Numbered from the stretch's first letter, positions 1 through 10,446 are shown. The stretch: 64,000 nt of DNA from Paracoccus marcusii (GCF_028621715.1 NZ_CP117466.1:1622501-1686500), one strand, 5' to 3'. Notes: generated by a model from the letters alone, not told the origin. Program-made: numbers and translations.

Positions 1-273
1 GTCGTGCTGGCCGGCAAGGACAAGGGCAAGCAGGGTGAGATCACCGCTGTCATGCCCAAGGACAACAAGGCCATCGTGGACGGCGTGAACGTCGCCATCC
101 GCCACACCAAGCAGTCCCAGAACAGCCAGGGCGGCCGCGTGTCGAAGGCCATGCCGATCGACCTGTCGAACCTGTCGCTGATGGACAAGAACGGCAAGGC
201 AACCCGCGTCGGCTTCCGCATGGAAGACGGCGGCAAGGTCCGCTTTGCCAAGACCACGGGAGACGTGATCTGA
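1..273 (+). CDS. rplX: 50S ribosomal protein L24 (5' end cut by window)
   Basis: This is the C-terminal part of L24, an assembly-initiating protein of the large ribosomal subunit that binds 23S rRNA. The reading frame is open from the first base, so the true start lies upstream; the GTG at position 4 is internal. The KOW-like opening ([13 protein letters not shown]) and the MPIDLSN segment are typical of L24. It is followed directly by rplE with a TGATG stop/start overlap, the usual spc operon order. Identification is firm; only the N-terminal residues are missing. Confidence 0.95.
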   Translation, partial: VVLAGKDKGKQGEITAVMPKDNKAIVDGVNVAIRHTKQSQNSQGGRVSKAMPIDLSNLSLMDKNGKATRVGFRMEDGGKVRFAKTTGDVI

Positions 274-833
274 TGCTGGACGACGCCAAGTACACGCCCC
301 GCCTGCGCGCGGTGTTCACCGACACCATCAGGGCCGCGCTGAAGGAAGAGTTCAGCTACAAGAACGACATGCAGATCCCGCGTCTGGACAAGATCGTCCT
401 GAACATGGGTGTCGGCGAAGCCGTCAAGGACACCAAGAAGGTCAAGCAGGCGGCCGACGAGCTGTCGCTGATCGCCGGTCAGAAGGCCATCATCACCTAT
501 GCCAAGAAGTCGATCGCCGGCTTCCGCGTGCGTGAGGAGATGCCGCTTGGCTGCAAGGTGACCCTGCGCGGCGACCGCATGTACGAATTCCTGGACCGCC
601 TGATCAACATCGCGCTGCCCCGCGTCCGCGACTTCCGCGGCGTGAAGCCGACGTCGTTCGACGGTCGCGGCAACTATGCGATGGGCCTGAAAGAGCACAT
701 CGTTTTCCCGGAAATCAACTTCGACAAGGTCGACGAAGTTCTGGGGATGGACATCATCATCTGCACCACCGCGACGACCGACGCGGAAGCGAAGTCGCTG
801 TTGAAGCATTTCAACATGCCGTTCACCAGCTGA
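273..833 (+). CDS. rplE: 50S ribosomal protein L5
   Basis: L5 is part of the central protuberance of the large subunit and binds 5S rRNA. The 186-residue product is of normal length for the family and contains the L5 signature region around [13 protein letters not shown]. The start ATG overlaps the rplX stop codon, pointing to translational coupling. The gene sits between rplX and rpsN as in other bacterial spc operons. No irregularity was seen. Confidence 0.97.
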   Translation: MLDDAKYTPRLRAVFTDTIRAALKEEFSYKNDMQIPRLDKIVLNMGVGEAVKDTKKVKQAADELSLIAGQKAIITYAKKSIAGFRVREEMPLGCKVTLRGDRMYEFLDRLINIALPRVRDFRGVKPTSFDGRGNYAMGLKEHIVFPEINFDKVDEVLGMDIIICTTATTDAEAKSLLKHFNMPFTS

Positions 834-852
834 TCGCGGAGGGAAAGAAGAT

Positions 853-1158
853 ATGGCAAAGAAATCCATGATCGAGCGCGAGAACAAGCGCGCACGTCTG
901 GTCAAGCAATACGCTGCAAAGCGTGCTGAACTGAACGAGGTCATCAAGGACCAGTCCCGCCCGATGGAAGAGCGGTTCAAGGCCACGCTGAAGCTGGCCG
1001 AACTGCCGCGCAACTCGTCGGCGACGCGCCTGCACAACCGGTGCCAACTGACCGGTCGTCCGCATGCGTATTACCGCAAACTGAAACTGTCGCGGATCAT
1101 GCTGCGCGAGCTCGGCTCGCACGGTCAGATCCCCGGCCTGGTCAAGTCCAGCTGGTAA
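853..1158 (+). CDS. rpsN: 30S ribosomal protein S14 (long, zinc-free form)
   Basis: S14 is a small-subunit head protein. The 101-residue product is the long form: it has a single cysteine in the RCQLTGRP region and lacks the paired CxxC motifs of the short zinc-binding form. It starts 19 bases after rplE, with a GGAGGGAAAGAAG ribosome-binding stretch ahead of the ATG, and is followed by rpsH. The C-terminal [11 protein letters not shown] is characteristic of the family. Confidence 0.97.
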   Translation: MAKKSMIERENKRARLVKQYAAKRAELNEVIKDQSRPMEERFKATLKLAELPRNSSATRLHNRCQLTGRPHAYYRKLKLSRIMLRELGSHGQIPGLVKSSW

Positions 1159-1171
1159 GGGGGCACATACC

Positions 1172-1567
1172 ATGATGAACGATCCTCTCGGCGATATGCT
1201 GACCCGCATCCGCAATGCGCAGATGCGCGGCAAATCGACCGTCCGCACCCCCGCCTCCAAGCTGCGTGCCTGGGTTCTGGACGTGCTGAAGAACGAAGGT
1301 TACATCCGCGGCTACGAGGAAGTGACCACCACCGAGGGCCACAAGGAGCTGGAAATCGGGCTGAAGTACCACGACGGAACCCCGGTCATCCGGGAACTGT
1401 CGCGCGTGTCGAAGCCAGGTCGCCGGGTCTATGCCGGGTCCAAGGAAATCCCGCAGGTCCGTCAGGGTCTGGGCGTCTCGATCGTCTCGACTCCCAAGGG
1501 CGTCATGTCGGATGCAGCGGCTCGCAATGCCAATGTTGGCGGCGAAGTCCTCTGCACCGTGTTCTAA
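1172..1567 (+). CDS. rpsH: 30S ribosomal protein S8
   Basis: S8 binds the central domain of 16S rRNA early in small-subunit assembly; in E. coli it also represses spc operon translation. The 131-residue product starts [16 protein letters not shown] and ends with the family signature around [10 protein letters not shown] and GGEVLCTVF. Two adjacent ATG codons at 1172 and 1175 could both serve as start; a GGGGGC stretch lies upstream. The gene lies 13 bases after rpsN and 10 before rplF. Confidence 0.96.
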   Translation: MMNDPLGDMLTRIRNAQMRGKSTVRTPASKLRAWVLDVLKNEGYIRGYEEVTTTEGHKELEIGLKYHDGTPVIRELSRVSKPGRRVYAGSKEIPQVRQGLGVSIVSTPKGVMSDAAARNANVGGEVLCTVF

Positions 1568-1577
1568 GGAGGGCAGA

Positions 1578-2111
1578 ATGTCTCGTATTGGTAAGAAGCC
1601 GGTCGAACTGCCCAAGGGCGTGACGGCCGAGATCAAGGGTCAGACCATCGAAGTGAAGGGGCCGAAGGGCACCCGTCATTTCACGGCGACCGATGATGTG
1701 GATCTGGTGCTGGAAGACGGCTCCGTCGCGGTCAAGCCGCGCGGAACGTCCAAGCGTGCGCGCCAGCAGTGGGGGATGACCCGCTCGATGATCGAGAACC
1801 TGACCGTGGGCGTGTCCACCGGGTTCAAGAAGGAGCTGGAGATCCAGGGTGTGGGTTACCGCGCCAACATGCAGGGCAAGGACCTGAAGTTGGCTCTGGG
1901 CTACTCGCATGACGTGATCTTCGAGGTGCCGGAAGGCGTCACGGTGTCGTCTCCGAAGCAGACCGAAATCGTTGTGGAAGGCATTGACCAGCAGCTTGTT
2001 GGCCAGGTCGCAGCGAACATCCGCGAGTGGCGCAAGCCCGAGCCCTACAAGGGCAAGGGTATTCGCTACAAGGGCGAGTTCGTGTTCCGCAAGGAAGGCA
2101 AGAAGAAGTAA
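1578..2111 (+). CDS. rplF: 50S ribosomal protein L6
   Basis: L6 sits at the base of the L7/L12 stalk near the factor-binding centre. The 177-residue product starts [15 protein letters not shown] and has the two duplicated L6 folds, with the [14 protein letters not shown] signature near its C-terminus. The frame is open further upstream inside rpsH, but the ATG at 1578, preceded by AGGAGGGC, gives the standard family length and start. It lies between rpsH and rplR in the usual order. Confidence 0.97.
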   Translation: MSRIGKKPVELPKGVTAEIKGQTIEVKGPKGTRHFTATDDVDLVLEDGSVAVKPRGTSKRARQQWGMTRSMIENLTVGVSTGFKKELEIQGVGYRANMQGKDLKLALGYSHDVIFEVPEGVTVSSPKQTEIVVEGIDQQLVGQVAANIREWRKPEPYKGKGIRYKGEFVFRKEGKKK

Positions 2112-2123
2112 GGGGCGCATGAA

Positions 2124-2483
2124 ATGGCACTGAAAAAGCAAGAGCTGTTCCAGAAGCGCCGCCTGCGCGTTCGGAACAAGCTGCGGGCGATGTCGAACGG
2201 CCGTCCGCGGATGTCGATCCACCGGTCCTCGAAGAACATCTTCGTGCAGGTGATCGACGACCTGAAGGGCGTGACCCTGGCTTCGGCTAGCACGCTGGAG
2301 AAGGACCTGGGCCTGATCGGCAAGAACAACGTCGAGGCTGCGGCTAAGATCGGTTCGACCATCGCCGAGCGTGCGAAAGCCGCTGGCGTGGAAGAAGTCG
2401 TGTTCGACCGCGGCGGCTTCATCTTCCACGGCAAGGTCAAGGCTTTGGCCGACGCCGCCCGTGAAGGTGGTCTGAAGTTCTGA
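2124..2483 (+). CDS. rplR: 50S ribosomal protein L18
   Basis: L18 links 5S rRNA to the large subunit together with L5. The 119-residue product has a basic N-terminal tail and the [20 protein letters not shown] core, and ends AREGGLKF as in other bacterial L18 proteins. It begins 12 bases after rplF. The following 113 bases up to rpsE contain a GC-rich hairpin, annotated separately, so this is the loosest junction in this part of the operon. Confidence 0.97.
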   Translation: MALKKQELFQKRRLRVRNKLRAMSNGRPRMSIHRSSKNIFVQVIDDLKGVTLASASTLEKDLGLIGKNNVEAAAKIGSTIAERAKAAGVEEVVFDRGGFIFHGKVKALADAAREGGLKF

Positions 2484-2489
2484 TCCTGC

Positions 2490-2521
2490 GGACGGCGCAC
2501 GCCCCAGTGGCGGCGCCGTCC
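2490..2521 (+). promoter_or_regulatory. hairpin between rplR and rpsE
   Basis: A 9-bp perfect inverted repeat (GGACGGCGC at 2490-2498 and GCGCCGTCC at 2513-2521) encloses a 14-base loop in the 113-base rplR-rpsE gap. There is no T-run behind it, so it is not a classical terminator. It could be an RNA processing, pausing or stabilising structure in the operon transcript; its role is unknown. Confidence 0.4.
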
Positions 2522-2596
2522 CGATGATCCGGGAGCATCCGTTCACCGGGATCGATACAACCGGCGCCGCGCGCGCCCGCGTACAAGGAATGCCTC

Positions 2597-3166
2597 ATGG
2601 CAGAACGTGACAACAACCGCCGGGGCGGTCGCAACGACCGCGAAGAGAACCCGGAATTCCAGGACCGCCTGGTTGCCATCAACCGCGTGTCCAAGACGGT
2701 CAAGGGCGGCAAGCGCTTTGGCTTTGCGGCACTCGTCGTCGTCGGTGACCAACGCGGCCGCGTCGGTTTCGGCAAGGGCAAGGCCAAAGAGGTCCCCGAG
2801 GCGATCCGCAAGGCGACCGAGCAGGCCAAGCGCGGCCTGATCCGCGTCCCTCTGCGTGACGGCCGTACCCTGCACCACGACATCGAAGGTCGTCATGGCG
2901 CCGGCAAGGTCATCATGCGCACGGCCGTCGCCGGTACCGGCATCATCGCAGGCGGCCCGATGCGCGCCGTGTTCGAGATGCTGGGCGTGCAGGACGTCGT
3001 GGCCAAGTCGCAGGGGTCGCAGAACCCCTACAACATGATCCGTGCCACCCTGGACGGTCTGAAGAAAGAGTCGAGCCCCCGCAGCGTCGCGACCCGTCGC
3101 GGCAAGAAAGTGGCCGACATCCTGCCCTCGAACGACAAGCCGGCTGACGCCGCTGTCGAAGCGTAA
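2597..3166 (+). CDS. rpsE: 30S ribosomal protein S5
   Basis: S5 sits at the mRNA entry side of the small subunit and influences decoding accuracy. The 189-residue product shows the S5 double-stranded RNA-binding signature ([20 protein letters not shown] region) and the C-terminal fold with [13 protein letters not shown]. Short extensions at both ends are normal in alphaproteobacteria. An AAGGAA stretch precedes the ATG. It is followed after 12 bases by rpmD. Confidence 0.97.
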   Translation: MAERDNNRRGGRNDREENPEFQDRLVAINRVSKTVKGGKRFGFAALVVVGDQRGRVGFGKGKAKEVPEAIRKATEQAKRGLIRVPLRDGRTLHHDIEGRHGAGKVIMRTAVAGTGIIAGGPMRAVFEMLGVQDVVAKSQGSQNPYNMIRATLDGLKKESSPRSVATRRGKKVADILPSNDKPADAAVEA

Positions 3167-3178
3167 GGAGCGAGACGC

Positions 3179-3364
3179 ATGGCAACCATCGTCGTCAAGC
3201 AGATCGGATCGCCGATCCGCCGCCCCAAGGACCAGCTGGCTACCCTGAAGGGCCTTGACCTGAACAAAATGAACCGCACCCGCGAACTGGAGGATACCCC
3301 CTCCGTGCGCGGCATGGTCAACAAGATCCCGCACCTGGTGGCGATCATCGAAGAAAAGGCCTGA
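3179..3364 (+). CDS. rpmD: 50S ribosomal protein L30
   Basis: L30 is a small peripheral large-subunit protein. The 61-residue product contains the family pattern [10 protein letters not shown] ... [12 protein letters not shown] and ends with a MVNKIPHLV segment. It is the last gene of the upstream spc segment here: a strong terminator follows at once and the next gene lies on the opposite strand, whereas in most bacteria rplO follows directly. Confidence 0.96.
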   Translation: MATIVVKQIGSPIRRPKDQLATLKGLDLNKMNRTRELEDTPSVRGMVNKIPHLVAIIEEKA

Positions 3365-3386
3365 TCCCCCGCGGTCAGGACAGTGA

Positions 3387-3416
3387 AACGCCCCGCCATT
3401 GCGGGGCGTTTTGCGT
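3387..3416. terminator. bidirectional intrinsic terminator behind rpmD
   Basis: A perfect 10-bp stem (AACGCCCCGC at 3387-3396, GCGGGGCGTT at 3401-3410) with a CATT loop is followed by TTGCGTTT on the plus strand. On the minus strand it follows the stop of the convergent gene at 3424, so it can end transcription from both sides. It separates rpmD from rplO. Confidence 0.85.
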
Positions 3417-3423
3417 TTCAGCG

Positions 3424-4050
3424 CTATTCGCGGCAGGCATAGAGCGTGCCGCCCACCGCCACGACCGATACCGCAGCCCCGGTCAGCAGCACCGGAGAGG
3501 CCGCGACCGCCGCTGCCGCACCGCCAAGCGAGGCCAGGGCCCCGGACACCGCCGTGCCCGCGCCGCTGAGGATCACGGCCCCGGACGCATCGGGCAGCGC
3601 CTGCAGCCCCTGCACTGACCGTCGGGCCGCGGCACCCGACAGCGCCCCCGCGGCGGCGGTCGTCTGGTTCACGCGGCGGCAGACGGCGCGGGTCTGGCTG
3701 CGGCACACGCCCCAGGCATCCCGCGCCCCCAGGTCATAGCCCATCACCGATTCGCTGGCCTTGTCGAAGCGGAGGCAGAAGGGCAGGCGTTCCTCGTCCG
3801 TCAGTTCGGGCGTCAGGCTGCGCAGGACGACATAGCTGGGGCAGTCGTGGCGCCCGATGCGGGTGGCAAGCTGTTCGCGGCGCGAATAGGTGTCCGACAG
3901 CCGCGCCTCGGCCTTGTCATAGCCCATGACGACATCGCGGTCATTGATGCGGGCGGTGCAGAAGGTCGGCTCTGCCTCCTGCGCGGCGACGGGCGCGGCC
4001 GGCAGGGCGGAGAGCAGGGCAAGGACGGGGATCAGGGCAAGGCGGGGCAT
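3424..4050 (-). CDS. secreted or membrane-anchored hypothetical protein inside the spc operon
   Basis: I do not recognise this 208-residue protein. The chosen ATG at 4050 gives a clear Sec-type signal peptide ([24 protein letters not shown]). The mature part has about six cysteines (FC, DC, FC, VC, VC, AC contexts), suggesting periplasmic disulfides, and ends in a Gly/Ala-rich stretch with two hydrophobic segments that could enter a membrane. The frame is open 20 codons further upstream, but that start would spoil the signal peptide. The gene is convergent with rpmD and divergent from rplO, and so splits the ribosomal operon. Its function is unknown. Confidence 0.7.
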   Translation of the reverse strand: MPRLALIPVLALLSALPAAPVAAQEAEPTFCTARINDRDVVMGYDKAEARLSDTYSRREQLATRIGRHDCPSYVVLRSLTPELTDEERLPFCLRFDKASESVMGYDLGARDAWGVCRSQTRAVCRRVNQTTAAAGALSGAAARRSVQGLQALPDASGAVILSGAGTAVSGALASLGGAAAAVAASPVLLTGAAVSVVAVGGTLYACRE

Positions 4051-4161
4051 GGCAACTTCCGGTAGTATCGGGGATGGCCCATGCGTGGGGCAGGGGGGCG
4101 CGCCACTCAAGACACAAGATGGTGTCGGGCGTGATTGGCAACGCCCCTGTGGCGGGATCGC

Positions 4162-4190
4162 TTGAAAGATGCGGGCATTGCGCGTATAGG
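4162..4190 (+). promoter_or_regulatory. candidate sigma-70 promoter for rplO-secY-adk
   Basis: TTGAAA at 4162-4167 and TATAGG at 4185-4190 are separated by exactly 17 bases, about 95 bases ahead of rplO. Because the upstream spc segment ends in a terminator and the intervening gene runs the other way, rplO needs its own promoter, which supports this assignment. It is a consensus match only. Confidence 0.6.
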
Positions 4191-4283
4191 GCCCCGGTGC
4201 TCAATGGCACAGTGATTCAACAAGCAAGAAAAGCCGTGGCCCCCTGTTTCGCTTCGAGGGAGTGTCCGGCAAGGAGAAGCGAC

Positions 4284-4763
4284 ATGAAACTGCATGAAAT
4301 CCGCGACAATGATGGCGCGAACCGCTCGAAGAAGCGCGTTGCGCGTGGTCCGGGCTCGGGCAAGGGCAAGACCGCCGGCCGGGGTATCAAGGGCCAGAAG
4401 TCGCGTTCGGGCGTCGCCCTGGGCGGATACGAAGGCGGCCAGATGCCGCTGTACCGCCGCCTGCCCAAGCGCGGCTTCAGCAAGCCGAACGCAAAGTCGT
4501 TCGCCGTCGTGAACCTGGGCCAGATCCAGGGCTTCATCGATGCGGGCAAGATCGACGGCAAGGCAGAGCTGACCGAAGACGCGCTGGTCGCATCGGGTCT
4601 GGTCCGCCGCAAGCTGGACGGCATCCGTCTGCTGGCCACGGGCGAGCTGAAGTCGGGCATGACCATCACCGTCACCGGTGCCTCGAAAGCCGCGATCGAC
4701 GCGGTCGAGAAGGCGGGCGGCAAGGTCAACCTGCCGGCAGCGCGCGAAGCGGCGGCCGAATAA
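4284..4763 (+). CDS. rplO: 50S ribosomal protein L15
   Basis: L15 is a late-assembly large-subunit protein. The 159-residue product begins [18 protein letters not shown] and has the glycine-rich [12 protein letters not shown] segment typical of L15. The ATG at 4284 follows an AAGGAG ribosome-binding site; the longer open frame upstream is not needed. It is the first gene after the operon break and is followed by secY after an 110-base gap that is often present in this family. Confidence 0.96.
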   Translation: MKLHEIRDNDGANRSKKRVARGPGSGKGKTAGRGIKGQKSRSGVALGGYEGGQMPLYRRLPKRGFSKPNAKSFAVVNLGQIQGFIDAGKIDGKAELTEDALVASGLVRRKLDGIRLLATGELKSGMTITVTGASKAAIDAVEKAGGKVNLPAAREAAAE

Positions 4764-4873
4764 GCTGTTGAAGGGGGCTTTCCTGCCCCATAGATAGCAT
4801 CTAGGTTTTCAGGCGCCGCCGGTCCCCGCGAAAACGGGTCGGCGGCGCTGTCATGACACGGGACATAAACAGC

Positions 4874-6244
<1,371 letters not shown>

Positions 6245-6308
6245 GGGCGCGACCGTACCGACGACACGACAAGGCCGCATCAATGGCCACCTGAGGGGGA
6301 CAGACGCC

Positions 6309-6890
6309 ATGACCATCAACATCATCCTGTTGGGGCCGCCGGGTGCCGGCAAGGGAACCCAAGCCGGGCGCCTTGTGGCCGACAAGGGCCTTGTCCAGCT
6401 GTCCACCGGGGACATGCTGCGTGCCGCCCGGTCGTCGGGGACCGAAATGGGCCGCCGCGTCGCTGAGGTCATGGACCGGGGCGAACTGGTCACGGACGAG
6501 ATCGTCATCGGCCTGATCCGCGAGCAGCTTGAGAAGGGCGGCAAGGGCTTCATCTTCGACGGCTTCCCCCGGACGTTGGCTCAGGCGGATGCCTTGGGGC
6601 GCCTTCTGGCCGAATCCGGCATGGCGCTGGATGCGGTGATCGAGCTGCAGGTCGATGACGAGGCCTTGGTCGGACGGATCGTCAAGCGCGCCGAGGAATC
6701 GCGCGCCGCTGGTCAGCCGGTGCGCCGCGACGACACCCCCGAGGTCTTTGCCGACCGCCTGCGCGAATACTACAAGAAGACCGCGCCGCTCTTGGGATAC
6801 TACTACGCCAAGGGCAACCTGCAGACCGTCGACGGCATGGCACCGATGGAGCAGGTCGCCGCCCAGATCGCGGCAAAGCTGCCTGCTTGA
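6309..6890 (+). CDS. adk: adenylate kinase, short-lid form
   Basis: Adenylate kinase converts ATP plus AMP to two ADP in the cytoplasm. The 193-residue product has the P-loop GPPGAGKGT at residues 9-17, the AMP-binding STGDMLR and the DGFPRT motif. It is about 20-30 residues shorter than the E. coli enzyme because the LID domain is reduced and carries no four-cysteine zinc site; this short form is normal in alphaproteobacteria. It follows secY by 64 bases, as is usual. Confidence 0.96.
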   Translation: MTINIILLGPPGAGKGTQAGRLVADKGLVQLSTGDMLRAARSSGTEMGRRVAEVMDRGELVTDEIVIGLIREQLEKGGKGFIFDGFPRTLAQADALGRLLAESGMALDAVIELQVDDEALVGRIVKRAEESRAAGQPVRRDDTPEVFADRLREYYKKTAPLLGYYYAKGNLQTVDGMAPMEQVAAQIAAKLPA

Positions 6891-7005
6891 CGACGCGGCG
6901 ATCTGCCGCTAGTTCACGTCATCTCGCAAGAGAATCACCCGGATCGCGGGTGGACCATCGATTTGGCCCGGAGGCACAGCTTTCGGGCCTTGCGTTGTGA
7001 AAAAA

Positions 7006-7025
7006 GGTTCCGGCGTTACGGAACC
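7006..7025 (+). promoter_or_regulatory. hairpin just upstream of rpsM
   Basis: A perfect 7-bp stem (GGTTCCG at 7006-7012, CGGAACC at 7019-7025) with a six-base loop sits about 8 bases ahead of the AAAAGGAAAA ribosome-binding stretch of rpsM, and six A residues precede it. In other bacteria alpha-operon translation is controlled by S4 binding near the rpsM start, so a leader role is possible. That role is inferred. Confidence 0.35.
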
Positions 7026-7045
7026 GCAACTGAAAAGGAAAACGC

Positions 7046-7414
7046 GTGGCTCGTATTGCTGGCGTCAACATTCCGACGGGGAAACGCGTCCCCATCGCTC
7101 TGACCTATATCCACGGCATCGGCGACCTGTACGCCGCTCAGATCTGCGAAGCGACTGGCATCGACACGTCGCGCCGCATCAACGATCTGTCGGACGCAGA
7201 AGTCCTGGCCATCCGCGAATACATCGATGCCAACCTGACCGTCGAGGGCGACCTGCGCCGCGAAGTCCAGATGAACATCAAGCGCATGATGGACCTGGGC
7301 TCATATCGCGGTCTTCGCCACCGTCGCGGCCTTCCGGTCCGCGGTCAGCGCACGCATACCAATGCGCGCACCCGCAAGGGCCCGGCCAAGCCGATCGCCG
7401 GCAAGAAGAAATAA
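7046..7414 (+). CDS. rpsM: 30S ribosomal protein S13
   Basis: S13 forms inter-subunit bridges from the head of the small subunit. The 122-residue product starts with GTG at 7046 behind AAAAGGAAAA and reads [14 protein letters not shown]; the C-terminal [12 protein letters not shown] is the S13 signature. The 155-base gap after adk marks the start of the alpha segment. It is followed by rpsK after 12 bases. Confidence 0.97.
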   Translation: MARIAGVNIPTGKRVPIALTYIHGIGDLYAAQICEATGIDTSRRINDLSDAEVLAIREYIDANLTVEGDLRREVQMNIKRMMDLGSYRGLRHRRGLPVRGQRTHTNARTRKGPAKPIAGKKK

Positions 7415-7426
7415 GGGGCAAGCGAC

Positions 7427-7816
7427 ATGGCACGTGACAAGACCCGCATGAAGCGCAAGGAACGCAAGAACATCGCCACCGGCGTTGCGCATGTGAACTC
7501 CAGCTTCAACAACACCAAGATCCTGATCTCGGACGTCCAGGGCAACGCCATCGCTTGGTCCTCGGCCGGCACGATGGGCTTCAAGGGTTCGCGCAAATCG
7601 ACCCCTTACGCCGCCCAGATGGCTGCCGAAGATGCCGGCCGCAAGGCGCAGGAACACGGCGTCCGCACGCTGGACGTCGAAGTCCAGGGCCCCGGTTCGG
7701 GCCGCGAATCGGCTCTGCGCGCGCTGGCCGCTGCCGGCTTCAACATCACGGCCATCCGTGACGTGACGCCGATCGCGCATAACGGCTGCCGCCCGCCCAA
7801 GCGCCGTCGCGTCTGA
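7427..7816 (+). CDS. rpsK: 30S ribosomal protein S11
   Basis: S11 lies on the platform of the small subunit next to the mRNA exit. The 129-residue product contains the family core [16 protein letters not shown] and ends with the signature [11 protein letters not shown]. The length is exactly typical. The gene order rpsM-rpsK-rpoA-rplQ is the alpha operon; rpsD is missing from this locus, as in other alphaproteobacteria. Confidence 0.97.
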   Translation: MARDKTRMKRKERKNIATGVAHVNSSFNNTKILISDVQGNAIAWSSAGTMGFKGSRKSTPYAAQMAAEDAGRKAQEHGVRTLDVEVQGPGSGRESALRALAAAGFNITAIRDVTPIAHNGCRPPKRRRV

Positions 7817-7833
7817 TCCTGGATCATCATTGA

Positions 7834-7861
7834 CCGGCCCGTGCGTCCGCGCATGGGCCGG
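7834..7861 (+). promoter_or_regulatory. long hairpin between rpsK and rpoA
   Basis: CCGGCCCGTGCG at 7834-7845 pairs with CGCATGGGCCGG at 7850-7861 (12 bp with one G-T pair and a TCCG loop). Only a weak T-rich tail (ACTTTCGCATTTC) follows. In the middle of an operon it may act as an attenuator or an mRNA-stability element setting rpoA expression apart from the ribosomal genes. Confidence 0.45.
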
Positions 7862-7930
7862 ACTTTCGCATTTCACCTCGGGCGTTTCCGGCCACGGTCA
7901 TGGGCAGGAAGCAAGTATGGAGGAAAATCC

Positions 7931-8947
7931 ATGATCCACAAGAACTGGGCCGAACTGATCAAGCCGACTCAGCTGGTCGTCAAGCCGGGCGCCGACGCGA
8001 CCCGCACGGCCACCCTGGTCGCCGAGCCGCTGGAGCGGGGCTTCGGCCTGACGCTTGGCAACGCGCTACGCCGGGTGCTGATGTCGTCACTGCAGGGCGG
8101 TGCCATCACGGCCGTGCAGATCGACAACGTCCTGCACGAGTTCAGCAGCGTCGCCGGCGTCCGCGAGGACGTGACCGACATCGTGCTGAACCTGAAGGGC
8201 GTCACGCTGAAGATGGACGTCGAGGGCCCCAAGCGCCTGACGCTGTCCGCCAAGGGTCCGGGCGAGGTTAAGGCCAGCGACATCCAGGAAACGGCCGGCA
8301 TCACGGTTCTGAACCGTGACCACGTCATCTGCCATCTGGATGACGGCGCCGAGTTGAACATGGAACTGACCGTGCAGACGGGCAAGGGCTATGTCGCTGC
8401 CGACAAGAACCGTCCCGAGGATGCTCCCATCGGCCTGATCCCGATCGACGCGATCTTTTCTCCGGTCAAGCGCGTCAGCTATGAGGTGCAGCCCACCCGT
8501 GAGGGCCAGGTGCTGGACTATGACAAGCTGACCATGAAGATCGAGACCGACGGGTCGCTGACGCCGGAAGACGCCGTGGCCTATGCCGCGCGCATCGTTC
8601 AGGATCAGCTGTCCGTGTTCGTCAACTTCGACGAGCCGGAAGCCGCGAACCGCCAGGACAGCGACGATGGCCTGGAATTTGATCCGCGCCTGCTGAAGAA
8701 GGTCGACGAGCTTGAGCTGTCGGTCCGCTCGGCGAACTGCCTGAAGAACGACAACATTGTCTATATCGGCGACCTGATCCAGAAGACCGAGGCAGAGATG
8801 CTGCGGACCCCGAACTTCGGCCGCAAGTCCTTGAACGAGATCAAGGAAGTGCTGTCGGGCATGGGCCTGCATCTGGGCATGGACGTGGTCGACTGGCCGC
8901 CGGAAAACATCGAGGACCTGGCCAAGCGTTTCGACGACCAGTTCTGA
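7931..8947 (+). CDS. rpoA: RNA polymerase alpha subunit
   Basis: The alpha subunit dimer nucleates RNA polymerase assembly, and its C-terminal domain contacts UP elements and activators. The 338-residue product shows the N-terminal assembly domain ([16 protein letters not shown]) and the C-terminal helix-hairpin-helix domain ([16 protein letters not shown]). ATG 7931 follows a TATGGAGGAAAATCC ribosome-binding region; the frame upstream is open but would give an atypical N-terminus. Identification is firm. Confidence 0.98.
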   Translation: MIHKNWAELIKPTQLVVKPGADATRTATLVAEPLERGFGLTLGNALRRVLMSSLQGGAITAVQIDNVLHEFSSVAGVREDVTDIVLNLKGVTLKMDVEGPKRLTLSAKGPGEVKASDIQETAGITVLNRDHVICHLDDGAELNMELTVQTGKGYVAADKNRPEDAPIGLIPIDAIFSPVKRVSYEVQPTREGQVLDYDKLTMKIETDGSLTPEDAVAYAARIVQDQLSVFVNFDEPEAANRQDSDDGLEFDPRLLKKVDELELSVRSANCLKNDNIVYIGDLIQKTEAEMLRTPNFGRKSLNEIKEVLSGMGLHLGMDVVDWPPENIEDLAKRFDDQF

Positions 8948-8954
8948 GATCACG

Positions 8955-9022
8955 GCGGGGGGTGACCCCCGCTGACTACCGGGCATCTGCCCCAAGGAGA
9001 GCGGCCCGCACGCATGGGCCGC
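8955..9022 (+). promoter_or_regulatory. two consecutive hairpins between rpoA and rplQ
   Basis: A G/C stem (GCGGGGG at 8955-8961 with CCCCCGC at 8966-8972) is followed by a second stem (GCGGCCC at 9001-9007 with GGGCCGC at 9016-9022). Neither is followed by a T-run. They fill most of the rpoA-rplQ gap and could tune transcription or RNA stability into rplQ. Function is inferred from structure only. Confidence 0.35.
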
Positions 9023-9055
9023 CGGACAAAGCAAAACACGCTGTAGGAGATCATC

Positions 9056-9475
9056 ATGCGTCACGCCCGTGGCTATCGCCGCCTCAACCGTACCCACGAA
9101 CACCGCAAGGCGCTGTTCGCCAACATGTCCGGCTCGCTGATCGAGCACGAGCAGATCAAGACCACCTTGCCGAAAGCCAAGGAACTGCGTCCGATCGTCG
9201 AGAAGCTGATCACGCTGGCCAAGCGTGGCGATCTGCACGCCCGCCGTCAGGCGAACGCCCAGCTGAAGCAGGACATGCATGTCGCCAAGCTGTTCGACGT
9301 TCTGGGTGAGCGTTACAAGGACCGCCAGGGTGGCTATGTCCGCATCATGAAGGCCGGCTTCCGCTATGGCGACATGGCGCCGATGGCGATCATCGAACTG
9401 GTCGACCGCGACACCAGCGCCAAGGGTGCCGCCGACCGTGCGCGCCTGGAATCGGAATTCACTGCCGAAGACTGA
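9056..9475 (+). CDS. rplQ: 50S ribosomal protein L17
   Basis: L17 is a large-subunit protein near the polypeptide exit side. The 139-residue product starts [20 protein letters not shown] and has the family [17 protein letters not shown] region ([15 protein letters not shown]). GGAGATCATC precedes the ATG. It is the last gene of the alpha operon and is followed by an intrinsic terminator. Confidence 0.97.
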   Translation: MRHARGYRRLNRTHEHRKALFANMSGSLIEHEQIKTTLPKAKELRPIVEKLITLAKRGDLHARRQANAQLKQDMHVAKLFDVLGERYKDRQGGYVRIMKAGFRYGDMAPMAIIELVDRDTSAKGAADRARLESEFTAED

Positions 9476-9506
9476 TCGCGCAGCCCGGATGGGCCAGTGA
9501 TTTAGA

Positions 9507-9535
9507 CCCCGTCGCAAGAGATTGCGGCGGGGTTT
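9507..9535 (+). terminator. intrinsic terminator behind rplQ
   Basis: CCCCGTCGCAA at 9507-9517 pairs with TTGCGGCGGGG at 9522-9532 (one G-T pair), and TTT follows. It closes the long ribosomal cluster. Confidence 0.75.
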
Positions 9536-9536
9536 G

Positions 9537-9749
9537 CTAATTTAGCACAGCCAAAACGCGTTGACGTAGAGGAACGAAAAATTCTTCACCTTCCGCGAGT
9601 GGCTTCGCGTATGTATCATCCACGGACGGAATGTTGGTGAGCGAAGCGCCGATTCCGCGAGGGAGGGTGATGTATTTTATCGCGAAGCCGAGGACGTTAA
9701 CCAAATCGAAACTTCGATGGGTCACAACTTGTTTGAACCTTGACCTCAA
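9537..9749 (-). CDS. doubtful short ORF between rplQ and luxR
   Basis: A 70-codon frame is open here with only a TTG at 9749 or an internal GTG as start, and its stop overlaps the tail of the rplQ terminator. The residues look protein-like (ITLPRGIGASLTNIPSVDD, PLAEGEEFFVPL), so it may be the 3' remnant of a lost gene rather than a working one. I do not recognise the family. Base composition is lower in GC than the neighbouring ribosomal genes. Confidence 0.25.
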   Translation of the reverse strand: MRSRFKQVVTHRSFDLVNVLGFAIKYITLPRGIGASLTNIPSVDDTYAKPLAEGEEFFVPLRQRVLAVLN

Positions 9750-9761
9750 TCATTTCAACAT
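9733..9761 (+). promoter_or_regulatory. candidate promoter of the luxR-type gene
   Basis: TTGAAC at 9733-9738 and CAACAT at 9756-9761 are 17 bases apart, just upstream of the luxR start. The match to the -10 consensus is modest. No convincing 20-base lux-box dyad was seen upstream of luxR or luxI. Confidence 0.25.
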
Positions 9762-9773
9762 ATCCAAAAAGCC

Positions 9774-10385
9774 ATGTCATCTCGTGCAGACATAAATGCA
9801 GATCTCCGAAAGCTGGGCAAGCATGCCCTGTCCGGCTATTTCGTGGGGCTGCATATCCGTTTCGCTGCACCGCTGATGCAGTTTCAGACCTATGACGAAA
9901 AATGGTCGGAATTCTATTCCCAGAACGGCTATGCCCTGCGCGATCCGACAATCGCCTGGGGGTTCTCGACGACCGGCGCCTGCCGGTGGTCCGCGCTGCC
10001 GATCCCAGACCCGTTCAACATCCTCAAGGATGCCGCCGATCACGGGCTGATCTTCGGTCTGACCGTGTCCCACGGTCCGATCGCATCGCGCACCATCGCG
10101 TCCTTCGCGCGCGCTGATCGCGAACTTTCCGATGCCGAGATCGAGGAGATCTCGACCACGGTACGGCGGCTTCACGACATGACCGAGCCGCCTGCGAGCC
10201 TGACAAAGGCTCAGAAAGAAGCCCTTCGATGCATTGCGGAGGGGGATCGTCATGCAGCAGCGGCTGCCAAGCTTGGCATTACCGAAAGCGCGTTCAAGGC
10301 AAGGTTGATTTCTGTCCGGGAACGCCTGAAGGCGCGGACGACCGCCGAGGCGCTGCAGAGGGCCAAGGAATACCGTTTGCTGTAG
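9774..10385 (+). CDS. LuxR-family quorum-sensing regulator
   Basis: This 203-residue protein resembles acyl-homoserine-lactone-responsive regulators. An N-terminal autoinducer-binding domain (about 1-135) has the conserved W-x(3)-Y and D-P positions in YDEKWSEFY and LRDPTIAWG and a later W in CRWSALP. A C-terminal helix-turn-helix (about 140-203) begins SLTKAQKEALRCIAEG. It is short for the family (usually 230-250 residues). A luxI-type synthase follows 61 bases downstream on the same strand, supporting a cognate pair. The ATG has no strong ribosome-binding site, so expression may be low. The ligand cannot be told from sequence. Confidence 0.85.
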   Translation: MSSRADINADLRKLGKHALSGYFVGLHIRFAAPLMQFQTYDEKWSEFYSQNGYALRDPTIAWGFSTTGACRWSALPIPDPFNILKDAADHGLIFGLTVSHGPIASRTIASFARADRELSDAEIEEISTTVRRLHDMTEPPASLTKAQKEALRCIAEGDRHAAAAAKLGITESAFKARLISVRERLKARTTAEALQRAKEYRLL

Positions 10386-10446
10386 ATGTGTCGCCCAAGG
10401 GGTCCGCGAGGCGAGGAAGGGTGCCCTCACACCCCAGGAGTATCAG

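Noticed and set aside
10386..10446. A lux box upstream of luxI
   Set aside because: Only a short GGGTG/CACCC dyad overlapping the ribosome-binding region is present; it does not resemble a 20-base lux box.
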